32,105 nt of DNA from Deltaproteobacteria bacterium (lineage in GTDB: Bacteria > Bdellovibrionota_C > UBA2361 > JAFLCA01): NCBI GenBank assembly GCA_017302875.1, contig JAFLCA010000016.1, positions 1 to 32,105 of the forward strand, given 5' to 3'. Position numbers and translations under genes: made by a program. Every line of letters starts with the position of its first letter. The first letter of the stretch is position 1. A model generated the notes under the pieces. It searched no databases, had not been told where the DNA came from, and worked only from the letters and a program-made list of their open reading frames with translations. Positions 16,802 through 23,615 of this stretch are shown in pieces.

Positions 16802-17941
16802 ATGAAGAAGCTCCACATCGTACAACGGGAAATATCCCGACGACTTTGGGATCGTTTTCTAAAGACGACTCAACGCCGGCCCGCCATTACTTTTCTAGCG
16901 CTCACGCTTACTATTCTCGCCGTAGCTTCGATGGTGCTTTTCGAAGCCGAGGGGGATTCAGGTCATCCGATTTGGAGGACCATCGTGTATCTAACCAGCG
17001 GCGTCGATGTGGACCCTCCGCAAACGAACATTGGCCAGTTGACCGTCGCACTTGTGGTTCTGTGCGGATTGATTCTCGCCTCGCTACTTACTGGTTACAT
17101 AGCTTCCGAATTCTCTCGTCTTTTGCAATCAGCTTCTTCCATACCCAAAAAGGGAGAACGACAAATTTTCGAGAAACATCTTCTTTTTTTCGGCTGGAAC
17201 GCTAAGACCAAGGCCATCCTACGGGAGCTAAACGCCGAGGCTCTGCAAACCGGCGTTCCTATGGACCAGATTGTAATCGTAAGCCAGGAAGAGAATCTTG
17301 AGCGCGGCTCGGAAGAGATATACTCCAACGTATGGCATGTGCGGGGATCTTCCACGGATCCCGACGTACTCAACCGCGCAGACCTGACCCCGACCAAAGA
17401 ACGCAGCGGCGCTCGTGTGGCGGTTATCCTTGGAGACTCTTCGCTGCCGTCCGACGAAGCTGACCGAATTTCGCTTCTTACCCTTCTCGCCGTCGAGCAC
17501 ATGTATCCTGGAGTTATTTCACTTGTTGATGCTTTCTGCGATGAATCGGAACCCCACTTCAGAAACGCCGATGCAGACGAGGTCGTCGTACCCAATCAGT
17601 ATGCAAATTTGCTCTTAGCGCGTGCCGCTGAATTCCCGGGCTTAGCAAACTATATCGATGAGTTGCTGGCGCTCGCTCCGATACAGAAAGACGCCGTGAG
17701 AACTGGAGCTACTTCCTCTCCGGTCTCCCTATACATCCGCACTGCGAGGGAACTGCGCGTGAGCGGGCTCTATTTTGCCGATGCAGTTGAGAAAACGTAT
17801 GCGCGAAGTAACGCTATCGTAGCTGGGAAGCTCCGGGATAATGGTGTGGAGTTATTTCCCGATGTGGAGTCATCAGCACCTCCACTGATGGATGATGACC
17901 AACTTGTGCTGATCGCCACCTCGCAACAGGCTGCCGCATGA
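16802..17941 (+). CDS. Two-helix ion channel with RCK domain and non-canonical selectivity filter
   Basis: A 379-residue protein. Two membrane helices at about 28-47 and 77-101 flank a pore loop (55-75). From about residue 126 an RCK N-lobe begins with HLLFFGWNAKTK, and a C-lobe-like region lies after about 305. The second helix and its end (LCGLILASLLTGYIASEF) match the inner helix of MthK-type channels well. The pore loop instead reads YLTSGVDVDPPQT where K+ channels have TVGYGD, so K+ selectivity cannot be assumed. CASTOR/POLLUX-type channels likewise have RCK rings with altered filters. It should be an inner-membrane cation channel gated by ligand at the RCK ring. It overlaps the next gene by 4 bases (ATGA). 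Confidence 0.87.
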   Translation: MKKLHIVQREISRRLWDRFLKTTQRRPAITFLALTLTILAVASMVLFEAEGDSGHPIWRTIVYLTSGVDVDPPQTNIGQLTVALVVLCGLILASLLTGYIASEFSRLLQSASSIPKKGERQIFEKHLLFFGWNAKTKAILRELNAEALQTGVPMDQIVIVSQEENLERGSEEIYSNVWHVRGSSTDPDVLNRADLTPTKERSGARVAVILGDSSLPSDEADRISLLTLLAVEHMYPGVISLVDAFCDESEPHFRNADADEVVVPNQYANLLLARAAEFPGLANYIDELLALAPIQKDAVRTGATSSPVSLYIRTARELRVSGLYFADAVEKTYARSNAIVAGKLRDNGVELFPDVESSAPPLMDDDQLVLIATSQQAAA

Positions 17942-18801
17942 ACTGTGTGTTCAGAAACCATATTGTTATCTGTGGCTGGAATCGCCGCGGCAAGGCTGTC
18001 GTGGAGAACTTGCAGGCCTTGAGCAAGCGCCCCATTCTTATTCTACACGACGATCTCAAATGTGTTTTGAAGGAAGTCGGGAGTCGTCCTAATGTCTTTC
18101 TCATGCAGGGAGACAGCAGCAAGGCGTCTGTTCTTGAGCGCGCCGACGTCGCCCGGGCCTACAGCGTTCTCGTTCTGGCTCTAGAGAAGTTAGGCGCATC
18201 TGCCGACGCGCGTTCAGTTCAAATTGCGCTCGCAGTCGAGCGAATCCGCACAGCGGTTTACACCATCGTGGAGCTCAAGGATATTCAGAATAAGCAGCAC
18301 TTCTCTTGGACTAAGGTAGACGATCTCATCACCGATCAAGAAATCGCCGTGCGCGTCCTCTCCCAGGCAGTGCGCCATTTGATGCAGGACAATGCCGATG
18401 CACCCGCGCTTCAAAGTGAACGCAACCTTCTAAAACTGTATCGCCAATTGATCGATCCGCAACAGAACAGCTCGCAGATATACAGAATTGATTTGGAGTG
18501 GGAAGCACACAAGCACCTGACCTTCTCCGAAATCCTCGTGGCGGGGTTACGTCAGCGAACCTTGCCTCTGGCCGTAGTAGGTTTTAAGCACCATCGTCAA
18601 CCCGAGGTTACTTCGTCCAGTGGAGTGTGGCTATCCTGGAAAAGCGATGTAATCGCAAATCCGCCCCCGCACACCGTACTTCGTGACATTTGGAAAGTAT
18701 GGCCTTCCGATGAGTCGCCACTTGGAATTCTCGTTCTAGCCAAGAGCCGCGCTGCTGCGTTGGAACTTTGCAGCTCGCTCATAAACCGCCAAGCCGCATA
18801 A
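17938..18801 (+). CDS. Stand-alone RCK-type protein, third gene of channel cassette
   Basis: A 287-residue soluble protein. An RCK N-lobe starts almost at the N-terminus: HIVICGWNRRGKAVV, then LMQGDSSKASVLERADVARA and VYTIVELKD. The order is the usual beta-alpha repeat with an MthK-like GW loop. The C-terminal third (about 195-280) is diverged from TrkA_C but keeps its rough pattern: LTFSEILVAGLRQRTLPLAVVGF, then PPPHTVLRD, then LGILVLAKS. No membrane segment. The ATGA overlap with the pore gene implies coupled translation and a fixed subunit ratio. The gpx ATG lies 8 bp after the stop. It most likely joins the same gating ring; a role in binding a different ligand is inferred from its divergence. 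Confidence 0.82.
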   Translation: MNCVFRNHIVICGWNRRGKAVVENLQALSKRPILILHDDLKCVLKEVGSRPNVFLMQGDSSKASVLERADVARAYSVLVLALEKLGASADARSVQIALAVERIRTAVYTIVELKDIQNKQHFSWTKVDDLITDQEIAVRVLSQAVRHLMQDNADAPALQSERNLLKLYRQLIDPQQNSSQIYRIDLEWEAHKHLTFSEILVAGLRQRTLPLAVVGFKHHRQPEVTSSSGVWLSWKSDVIANPPPHTVLRDIWKVWPSDESPLGILVLAKSRAAALELCSSLINRQAA

Positions 18802-18809
18802 GGGGAAGT

Positions 18810-19298
18810 ATGTCTACAGCTGCAATTTACGATATTAGTGTTTCAACTCTCGCTGGTGACCAGATAAAGCTTGGAGAATACCGCGGCAAAGTACTATTAA
18901 TCGTGAACGTCGCCAGTAAGTGTGGATTTACATCCCAGTATGCTGGCCTCGAAGCTCTATATAAGAAATATTCGCCGCAAGGCTTGGTGGTACTCGGGTT
19001 CCCTTGCAATCAGTTTGGAGGACAGGAACCGGGGAACAGCGAAGAAATCAAAAAATTTTGTGACCTAAGCTATGGTGTAACCTTCCCAATCTTTTCGAAG
19101 ATTGAAGTGAATGGGGAGGGAACCCATCCGCTGTACCGACTTTTAAAATCTGAATGCCCAGGCATTCTAGGCTCGGAGGCGATCAAGTGGAACTTCACCA
19201 AGTTTCTAGTCGATTCCGACGGAAAAACTATCTCTCGATTCGCTTCGGCAACCACCCCTGAAGCTCTCGAGTCAGAAATCGTAAAACTACTGAAGTAG
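18810..19298 (+). CDS. Glutathione peroxidase family thiol peroxidase
   Basis: A 162-residue cytoplasmic peroxidase that reduces H2O2 or organic peroxides. In bacteria, Cys-type members usually use thioredoxin. Seen: NVASKCGFTSQY with peroxidatic Cys38 (TGT, not a selenocysteine TGA), GFPCNQFGGQEPG with Gln72, the possible resolving Cys84 in KFCDLSYGVTFP, and KWNFTKF with Trp127/Asn128. All four active-site residues are present. A longer frame to 18768 overlaps the RCK gene and is not needed, because AGGGG lies just before ATG 18810. It is 8 bp after the RCK gene, so it is probably the last gene of the channel operon. Confidence 0.94.
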   Translation: MSTAAIYDISVSTLAGDQIKLGEYRGKVLLIVNVASKCGFTSQYAGLEALYKKYSPQGLVVLGFPCNQFGGQEPGNSEEIKKFCDLSYGVTFPIFSKIEVNGEGTHPLYRLLKSECPGILGSEAIKWNFTKFLVDSDGKTISRFASATTPEALESEIVKLLK

Positions 19299-19657
19299 AT
19301 TCAAACGGCACCGACAATAGAGTCGGCGCGCTGAATTCGCCCTCGGCATCAGAAAAAAGATCAGGGGCTTGTCGTCCCTTACCTTGAATCAATCTCTGTT
19401 ACCAATTTATGGAGCCGATACAAGTGCGAGAACTCATGCTTGACTTGTACTGTTTAGAGGTTAGACACGAAGAAAGAAAAGAATGAGAAGCATGCTGTAA
19501 ACACCTTCAGAAAATCCACTAATCATTCCGGGCCCTGCATGGATACGTGATGGGAGTCACGTTCAGCTCCATGCAGGGCCCCAGCGCGAAGGACCGCTAG
19601 TCTTGAGTTAACTGCGCGGCTGTTCGCTAACAAACTTCAGATTGTCTCCACGAGGAG
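19299..19657. other. Gene-free stretch with a strong nested hairpin
   Basis: No open frame here looks coding. A weak stem CCGAC/GTCGG (19311-19326), just after gpx, may be a poor terminator. The main feature is the nested inverted repeat at 19530-19581, listed separately. The rest (19340-19520) shows no RNA motif that I can name. Confidence 0.45.
19530..19581. repeat. Nested hairpin, 14-bp perfect outer stem
   Basis: Outer arms GGGCCCTGCATGGA (19530-19543) and TCCATGCAGGGCCC (19568-19581) pair perfectly. Inside them ACGTGA (19545-19550) pairs with TCACGT (19557-19562). No T-run follows on either strand, so it is not a typical intrinsic terminator. It lies 76 bp past the stop of the orphan gene at 19658-20110. 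Confidence 0.85.
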
Positions 19658-20110
19658 TCAGGCAGGAGCGTCAGCAGGAGCTTCCTGGGCGACACGCGAG
19701 GCATCCAGCCGAGGGGCTTCAGCGAGCTGAGGACGACGACGCTTCTTGGGGCTGTGAGTCAGATGGAGCTGGCTCAAGCGGTTGTGCAGCGGGATCACGC
19801 GAGTGTCACCGCTGAAGCTGACGTGGCCGTTCTTGAGCGCTCCCTGAATGTTGCCCAGCAACATGCAAACGCCGTGAGCGTTGGCAGGGTTGCCACAGAG
19901 CTTGGCCAGGTTCGTGAACCATGCCCTGACCTCCGAGCTCTGATCCGACTTGCCACGCTGAGGGCCGTTGACCTTGATGCGGCCACTGGCGATCTGCGCG
20001 CAGGTCAGGGCGACCTCGGACAGCACTTTGGCGACGGGGAAGGTCGCGATCTGCGCTGCGGTTGCCGGCGTTGGGGCGGCGGCGTCTGCGGGGTGGTGCG
20101 TTTTCGACAT
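19658..20110 (-). CDS. Orphan GC-rich hypothetical protein between hairpins
   Basis: A 150-residue product, family not recognised. The first 20 residues are Ala/Pro/Thr-rich (ADAAAPTPATAAQ). The centre (about 25-115) looks folded: PVAKVLSEVALTCAQIASG, VRAWFTNLAKLCG, ANAHGVCMLLGNIQGAL, NGHVSFSGDTRVIPLHNRL. The tail is basic then Ala-rich (KKRRRPQLAE, EAPADAPA). This strand is chosen because the opposite frame reads like a shadow of GC-rich DNA. G+C is clearly higher than in the neighbours, which suggests separate origin. A possible Shine-Dalgarno AAGG lies about 9 bases upstream, inside a 5-bp stem (AAGGT/ACCTT, 20111-20124), so initiation could be masked. Strong inverted repeats lie on both sides. 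Confidence 0.55.
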   Translation of the reverse strand: MSKTHHPADAAAPTPATAAQIATFPVAKVLSEVALTCAQIASGRIKVNGPQRGKSDQSSEVRAWFTNLAKLCGNPANAHGVCMLLGNIQGALKNGHVSFSGDTRVIPLHNRLSQLHLTHSPKKRRRPQLAEAPRLDASRVAQEAPADAPA

Positions 20111-20186
20111 AAGGTTACTACCTTTCCGAAGAGTTCTGACCCACCATCTCGAGCGAAGTTGCTCTTTACTTTGGGAACATCCCTTA

Positions 20187-20247
20187 GTTGATGGTGTCTT
20201 AAACGCAAGGCGCAGAGGGACGCTGGCGCGCTTAAGACACCATCAAC
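20187..20247. repeat. 16-bp perfect inverted repeat upstream of the orphan gene
   Basis: Arms GTTGATGGTGTCTTAA (20187-20202) and TTAAGACACCATCAAC (20232-20247) pair perfectly around a 29-base GC-rich loop. It lies 77 bases upstream of the orphan gene start, so it may be in its leader. No similarity to known transposon ends was recognised. Confidence 0.85.
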
Positions 20248-20295
20248 GGGGAATCCATTAGGAATGAAGAAAAACGGAAAAACCTTCTTACAGCA

Positions 20296-20377
20296 TGCAT
20301 CTCGCCAGAACGGCGAAGATCTTCAAACTAGAAATAGGGAGACTAAAGACAGAGGAGTCCTGTTCTGGTGAGATGCA
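20296..20377. repeat. 16-bp inverted repeat with one G-T pair and inner palindrome
   Basis: TGCATCTCGCCAGAAC (20296-20311) pairs with GTTCTGGTGAGATGCA (20362-20377). The only departure is G opposite T, which would still pair as G-U in plus-strand RNA. The loop holds the palindrome GAAGATCTTC (20315-20324). A pairing-preserving change is a hint, not proof, of an RNA structure on the plus strand. Confidence 0.75.
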
Positions 20378-20729
20378 GCGAACTAACACTACCCAAACAG
20401 GGAACGGGAAAGACCAACGTTACTTTTACATTGCTAACAGAGCTAGAGTAACGGCTCAACTGTATTTCCCGAATATTATCAAAAATATGATCGCTATGTA
20501 TGATTGCAGGCTCAATTTTCTCAGCACGGAACTAGGAATTTCTCATTATCCACAGCCCCGGCAAATCCCGGTAAAACTGGCTTTACTATGTGAGCTCACG
20601 AGCAATTTCAAAATTCGCTCAACCTGAAATAAGCCCTAAAAAAGGTACCACCTTCTCATAACTACCCGAAATCCAAACGTAAGATTAGTGAGACAGGGCT
20701 CTGCGCACCTGTTGGAAAACACTCTAAGT
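20378..20729. other. AT-rich stretch without a supported gene
   Basis: A plus frame runs to 20627 (84 codons from ATG 20373), but its composition is not clearly protein-like and no homology is recognised, so I do not call it. The start of that frame lies in the right arm of the preceding hairpin. A small palindrome AAGGTACCACCTT is near 20643. Confidence 0.35.
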
Positions 20730-20758
20730 TTGCGTTTTTGCCCCTTTAATGTTACAGT
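20730..20758 (+). promoter_or_regulatory. Candidate sigma-70 promoter of the RRM gene
   Basis: TTGCGT (20730-20735) and TACAGT (20753-20758) are spaced by 17 bases: 3 of 6 and 4 of 6 matches to consensus. If used, it gives a leader of about 175 bases. The region is otherwise rich in T-runs, so this is a fair but unproven choice. Confidence 0.4.
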
Positions 20759-20798
20759 TATTCCGTCTTAGTGAATGTGTCCGCGTCAGAGGCCCTCG

Positions 20799-20853
20799 AG
20801 CTTGTTTGCTCATGAACTTCTTTAGCGGTTCCTTTCCTACAGCAAACTGAGCT
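20799..20853 (+). promoter_or_regulatory. Hairpin in the long 5' leader of the RRM gene
   Basis: AGCT-T-GTTTGCT (20799-20810) pairs with AGCAAAC-TG-AGCT (20841-20853): a 7-bp plus 4-bp stem with a small internal loop and a 30-base terminal loop. Long structured leaders are common on cold-induced RRM and cold-shock genes. A thermosensing role is inference. Confidence 0.4.
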
Positions 20854-20940
20854 GGAAGAGTGGACGGAAGCCGCAGATTCGCTGCGCTGTTGTTCGTTTC
20901 GCTTTTTTGAGCACAGTGGGATTAACCTTTAGGAGTGAAC

Positions 20941-21237
20941 ATGGGTAATAAGTTATTTGTCGGCAACCTTCCATTTGCTGCAACTGAGGAAACGCTTAAG
21001 CAGCATTTCGCTCAAGTTGGCAATGTAACCTCTGCCAAAATCATCACGGATCGTAACACCGGTCGTAGCAAGGGTTTCGGTTTCGTCGAAATGTCGAACG
21101 ACGAGGAAGCTGCTAATGCTATCGCTCGTTTGAATGGTTCTGACTTCTCAGGCCGTAATATTTCGGTCTCTGAAGCCCGTCCGATGCAGCCTCGCGAAGG
21201 CGGCGGCGGCGGTGGAGCGCGCGGCGGACGTTACTAG
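20941..21237 (+). CDS. Glycine-tailed RRM RNA-binding protein
   Basis: A 98-residue single RNA-recognition-motif protein. RNP2 is LFVGNL (about 5-10) and RNP1 is KGFGFVEM (about 44-51), both with the aromatic residues that stack on RNA bases. The C-terminal tail is Gly/Arg-rich (REGGGGGGARGGRY). This is the plan of the cyanobacterial and proteobacterial Rbp-type proteins, which are often cold-induced and may act as RNA chaperones. AGGAG (20931-20935) lies 5 bases before ATG 20941. A GTG two codons earlier overlaps that ribosome site and is rejected. It is a single-gene unit with its own leader and a strong terminator. Confidence 0.95.
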   Translation: MGNKLFVGNLPFAATEETLKQHFAQVGNVTSAKIITDRNTGRSKGFGFVEMSNDEEAANAIARLNGSDFSGRNISVSEARPMQPREGGGGGGARGGRY

Positions 21238-21256
21238 GTTAGCTAGTAAGTCGCAT

Positions 21257-21292
21257 AAAAGGCGCATTCTGAATAAGAATGCGCCTTTTTTT
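21257..21292 (+). terminator. Intrinsic terminator of the RRM gene
   Basis: AAAAGGCGCATTCT (21257-21270) pairs with AGAATGCGCCTTTT (21276-21289) around the loop GAATA, and the T-run extends to 21292. It lies 20 bases after the stop and is a textbook rho-independent terminator. Confidence 0.93.
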
Positions 21293-21427
21293 ATGCCCGC
21301 GCAGCTACGAGATTTTCCTATTTTGGGAACGAGCGTTCCTCCTTTCAGCACCAACTCTCAGTCTTACTCTTAGTCTGCCGACCCTATCTCTAAGCAAATT
21401 ACCGTAGGTAGTTTCGGGGGAGGCAGT

Positions 21428-21757
21428 ATGTTTCGTATAATGTTCAGCATATTCTTTTGGGCGCTTGTTGGTCGTTGGGCCTACTCAGAAGTTAACCTCG
21501 TGTTCCCTTCGGTAACCCCGGTAATCGATTTCGCTCTAACCAAGCTACAAATTCCGACCCATGACCGCTGGGATCCGGCAGCCATCAATTCGTTTATCGC
21601 CAGCGCTCGCAGCTTTGGCGAGGAAGCTATGAAGGCAAGCAAAACCTCTGCCGCCCATGGCAATAACCGAGCGCAAAGTTTTGTTCGCGTCACCGTGGAT
21701 GAATCGAAGTCAATCTCGAAGAGCCTGCGCCAGAACGACGGACTCACTCGCTTCTAG
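21428..21757 (+). CDS. Small hypothetical protein with N-terminal hydrophobic segment
   Basis: A 109-residue product, family not recognised. Residues 1-20 (FRIMFSIFFWALVGRWAYS) form a hydrophobic stretch that could be a membrane anchor or uncleaved signal. Charged, Ser-rich helices follow (INSFIASARSFGEEAMKAS, then VTVDESKSISKSLRQ). GGGGGAGG ends four bases before ATG 21428. Its stop lies 4 bp from the convergent pstA stop, with no terminator between. A short inverted repeat GGAACG-AG-CGTTCC (21326-21339) lies about 90 bp upstream and may belong to its control region. Confidence 0.6.
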   Translation: MFRIMFSIFFWALVGRWAYSEVNLVFPSVTPVIDFALTKLQIPTHDRWDPAAINSFIASARSFGEEAMKASKTSAAHGNNRAQSFVRVTVDESKSISKSLRQNDGLTRF

Positions 21758-21761
21758 CGGC

Positions 21762-22646
21762 CTAGAGCCTATAACGTTTCTCAAAGCGATTACGCAGTAT
21801 TATTGCGGTCGCATTCATCGTTAACAACAAGGCCAAAAGTACCACAATGGCCGCTGCCGCATTGGCGTGAAAACTTTCCTGCGGCCGAGAGAGCCAATTG
21901 AAAGATTGAATCGGAAGCACCGTAAAGGGCGAAAAGAGACTATTCGGAACGAACGCTACATAAGTTAGTGCACCCATAGTTATCAAAGGCGCGGTCTCCC
22001 CGATCGCCCGTGAGAGCCCCAGAATGCAGCCCGTCAGTACACCAGGCAGAGCGAGCGGGAGCACTTGATCGCGCACCGCCTGCCAACGGGTAGCGCCTAG
22101 CGCTAGGGCGCCATCGCGTAAGGACTGCGGGACCGTCCGAAGCGCTTCGCGTGAAGCGATGATAATAACCGGCAAGATTAGAAGAGACATGGTCAGAGCG
22201 CCTGCAATCAAACTTCGATCCAGGGACAAGAAGCGCACAAAAACCTGCAAACCCAGAATCCCATAAATGATCGAAGGAACGCCGGCAAGATTTGCGATAT
22301 TCAACTCGATAAAACGAGTGAACCAATTATCGTTCGCGTATTCTTCAAGATAGATAGCAGCCCCGATCCCGATTGGCATGGCGATGAGTGCTGTTAGCCC
22401 TATGAGATACGCACTTCCGACTAGCGCCGAGTATACCCCCGCGCGCTCCGCAAAACGTGAAGGGAAACTGGTGAGGAACTGCCAACTAATACGGGGTGCA
22501 CCGTCTACCGCAACGTTAATCAACAAGGCAGCCAGCACGAGCAGAGCAATACCGACACTCAATAGCCCAAGCAGAGAGAAAAGATACTCGCGCATAGCGC
22601 GTCTATGCATTTCAACGGGGACTTCAGCAATCGCGGTTTCGTTCAT
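21762..22646 (-). CDS. pstA: Phosphate ABC transporter permease PstA
   Basis: Inner-membrane permease of the high-affinity phosphate importer. The product is 294 residues with six hydrophobic segments. Seen: [13 protein letters not shown], the EAA-type loop region [22 protein letters not shown], and [12 protein letters not shown], the conserved PstA signature. Its ATG overlaps the pstC stop by 4 bases (ATGA). It is the last gene of this unit, because the next gene is convergent. The ATPase PstB and PhoU, which usually follow, are not here. Confidence 0.95.
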   Translation of the reverse strand: MNETAIAEVPVEMHRRAMREYLFSLLGLLSVGIALLVLAALLINVAVDGAPRISWQFLTSFPSRFAERAGVYSALVGSAYLIGLTALIAMPIGIGAAIYLEEYANDNWFTRFIELNIANLAGVPSIIYGILGLQVFVRFLSLDRSLIAGALTMSLLILPVIIIASREALRTVPQSLRDGALALGATRWQAVRDQVLPLALPGVLTGCILGLSRAIGETAPLITMGALTYVAFVPNSLFSPFTVLPIQSFNWLSRPQESFHANAAAAIVVLLALLLTMNATAIILRNRFEKRYRL

Positions 22647-23539
22647 ACGTAAGCCTGCTGGAAACGCTGCCTAATTCGTAAGCTGATATTGTTGAGCAGC
22701 ATGGTCATAAGGAAAAGTGTGCTGGCCACGGCGAAGATCGTACGATAGGCCAGGGTTCCATGCGGGGTATCGCCGAGAGAAATCTGAACAATAAAGGCGG
22801 TCATCGTTTCGACCGGGCTTAATGGGTTCAAAGTAAGAATCGGCTGCTGCCCGGCGGCGATGGCTACAATCATGGTTTCGCCGATGGCTCGTGACATTGC
22901 GAGAATAAACGCGGCGGTTATGCCTCCCATCGCTGCTGGAACAAGGACGGTGAATACCATTTGTAAACGAGTAGCTCCCATCGCGTATGAAGCATCACGC
23001 AAATTGCGCGGCACCGTGTACAGCGCGTCCTCGCTCAGAGAAGCGACCATGGGCAGGATCATGACCCCCATAACGATGCCGGGGCTTAATGCATTGAAGC
23101 CGGACAAGTCCGGAATAAAGCGTTGCAGGAGAGGCGTCACTGCTATGAGAGCGAAGTATCCGAACACAATGGTGGGAATACCTGCCAGTATCTCAAGCGT
23201 AGGCTTCAGCCATGCTCTACTACGCGCAGAGGCGAACTCAGAGAGATAAATCGCAATGATAAGACCAAGTGGAAGCGCGACCAAGAGCGCTACGGCCGAG
23301 GTTAAGAACGTGCCGCAAACGAGCGGCCAGATGCCGAATCGCTTCTCAGTAAACAGCGGCGTCCACACCGTGTCGGTGAGAAAATCAACGATAGAAACTT
23401 CCTTAAAGAAAGTCACCGATTCAAAGAGCAGGGTCAACACGATTCCGAGAGTGGTGAGAATAGAAACACAGCCACACAGAAAGAAAAGAGTGTGCATCAC
23501 TCTTTCGATGATTAATCCGCGTTGACTTCGTGTACTCAC
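22643..23539 (-). CDS. pstC: Phosphate ABC transporter permease PstC
   Basis: Second permease of the phosphate importer, pairing with PstA. The product is 298 residues with about six membrane helices. Seen: [20 protein letters not shown] in the N-terminal periplasmic part, [30 protein letters not shown], and [19 protein letters not shown], all typical of PstC. The start is GTG 23539 with AGGAG 4-5 bases upstream. A 13-bp hairpin stands between pstS and this gene, which may lower its expression relative to pstS. Confidence 0.95.
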   Translation of the reverse strand: MSTRSQRGLIIERVMHTLFFLCGCVSILTTLGIVLTLLFESVTFFKEVSIVDFLTDTVWTPLFTEKRFGIWPLVCGTFLTSAVALLVALPLGLIIAIYLSEFASARSRAWLKPTLEILAGIPTIVFGYFALIAVTPLLQRFIPDLSGFNALSPGIVMGVMILPMVASLSEDALYTVPRNLRDASYAMGATRLQMVFTVLVPAAMGGITAAFILAMSRAIGETMIVAIAAGQQPILTLNPLSPVETMTAFIVQISLGDTPHGTLAYRTIFAVASTLFLMTMLLNNISLRIRQRFQQAYV

Positions 23540-23562
23540 AGAACTCCTAGCTTTGTGATGTT

Positions 23563-23593
23563 GGAAAGAGGGCTGAGAAACAGCCCTCTTTCC
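23563..23593 (-). repeat. Hairpin between pstS and pstC
   Basis: GGAAAGAGGGCTG (23563-23575) and CAGCCCTCTTTCC (23581-23593) form a perfect 13-bp stem with a 5-base loop, 22 bases after the pstS stop. No T-run follows on the minus strand. It probably stabilises the 3' end of pstS RNA or attenuates read-through, giving more binding protein than permease. Confidence 0.8.
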
Positions 23594-23615
23594 ACGTAAG
23601 ACATCAGGCTTCCAC

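Noticed and set aside
18903..18930. Possible selenocysteine in the glutathione peroxidase
   Set aside because: The peroxidatic codon is TGT, an ordinary Cys.
19754..20191. 145-codon plus frame opposite the orphan gene
   Set aside because: It reads like the shadow of GC-rich coding DNA (runs of Arg/Gly/Cys) and runs into the upstream inverted repeat. The minus frame has better protein character.
20187..20247. Integron attC-like site
   Set aside because: The arms begin with GTT and end with AAC, the reverse of the RYYYAAC...GTTRRRY order, and no integrase is nearby.
20295..20627. 110-codon plus frame
   Set aside because: It starts at the left arm of a hairpin, and its composition and lack of any recognisable motif make coding doubtful.
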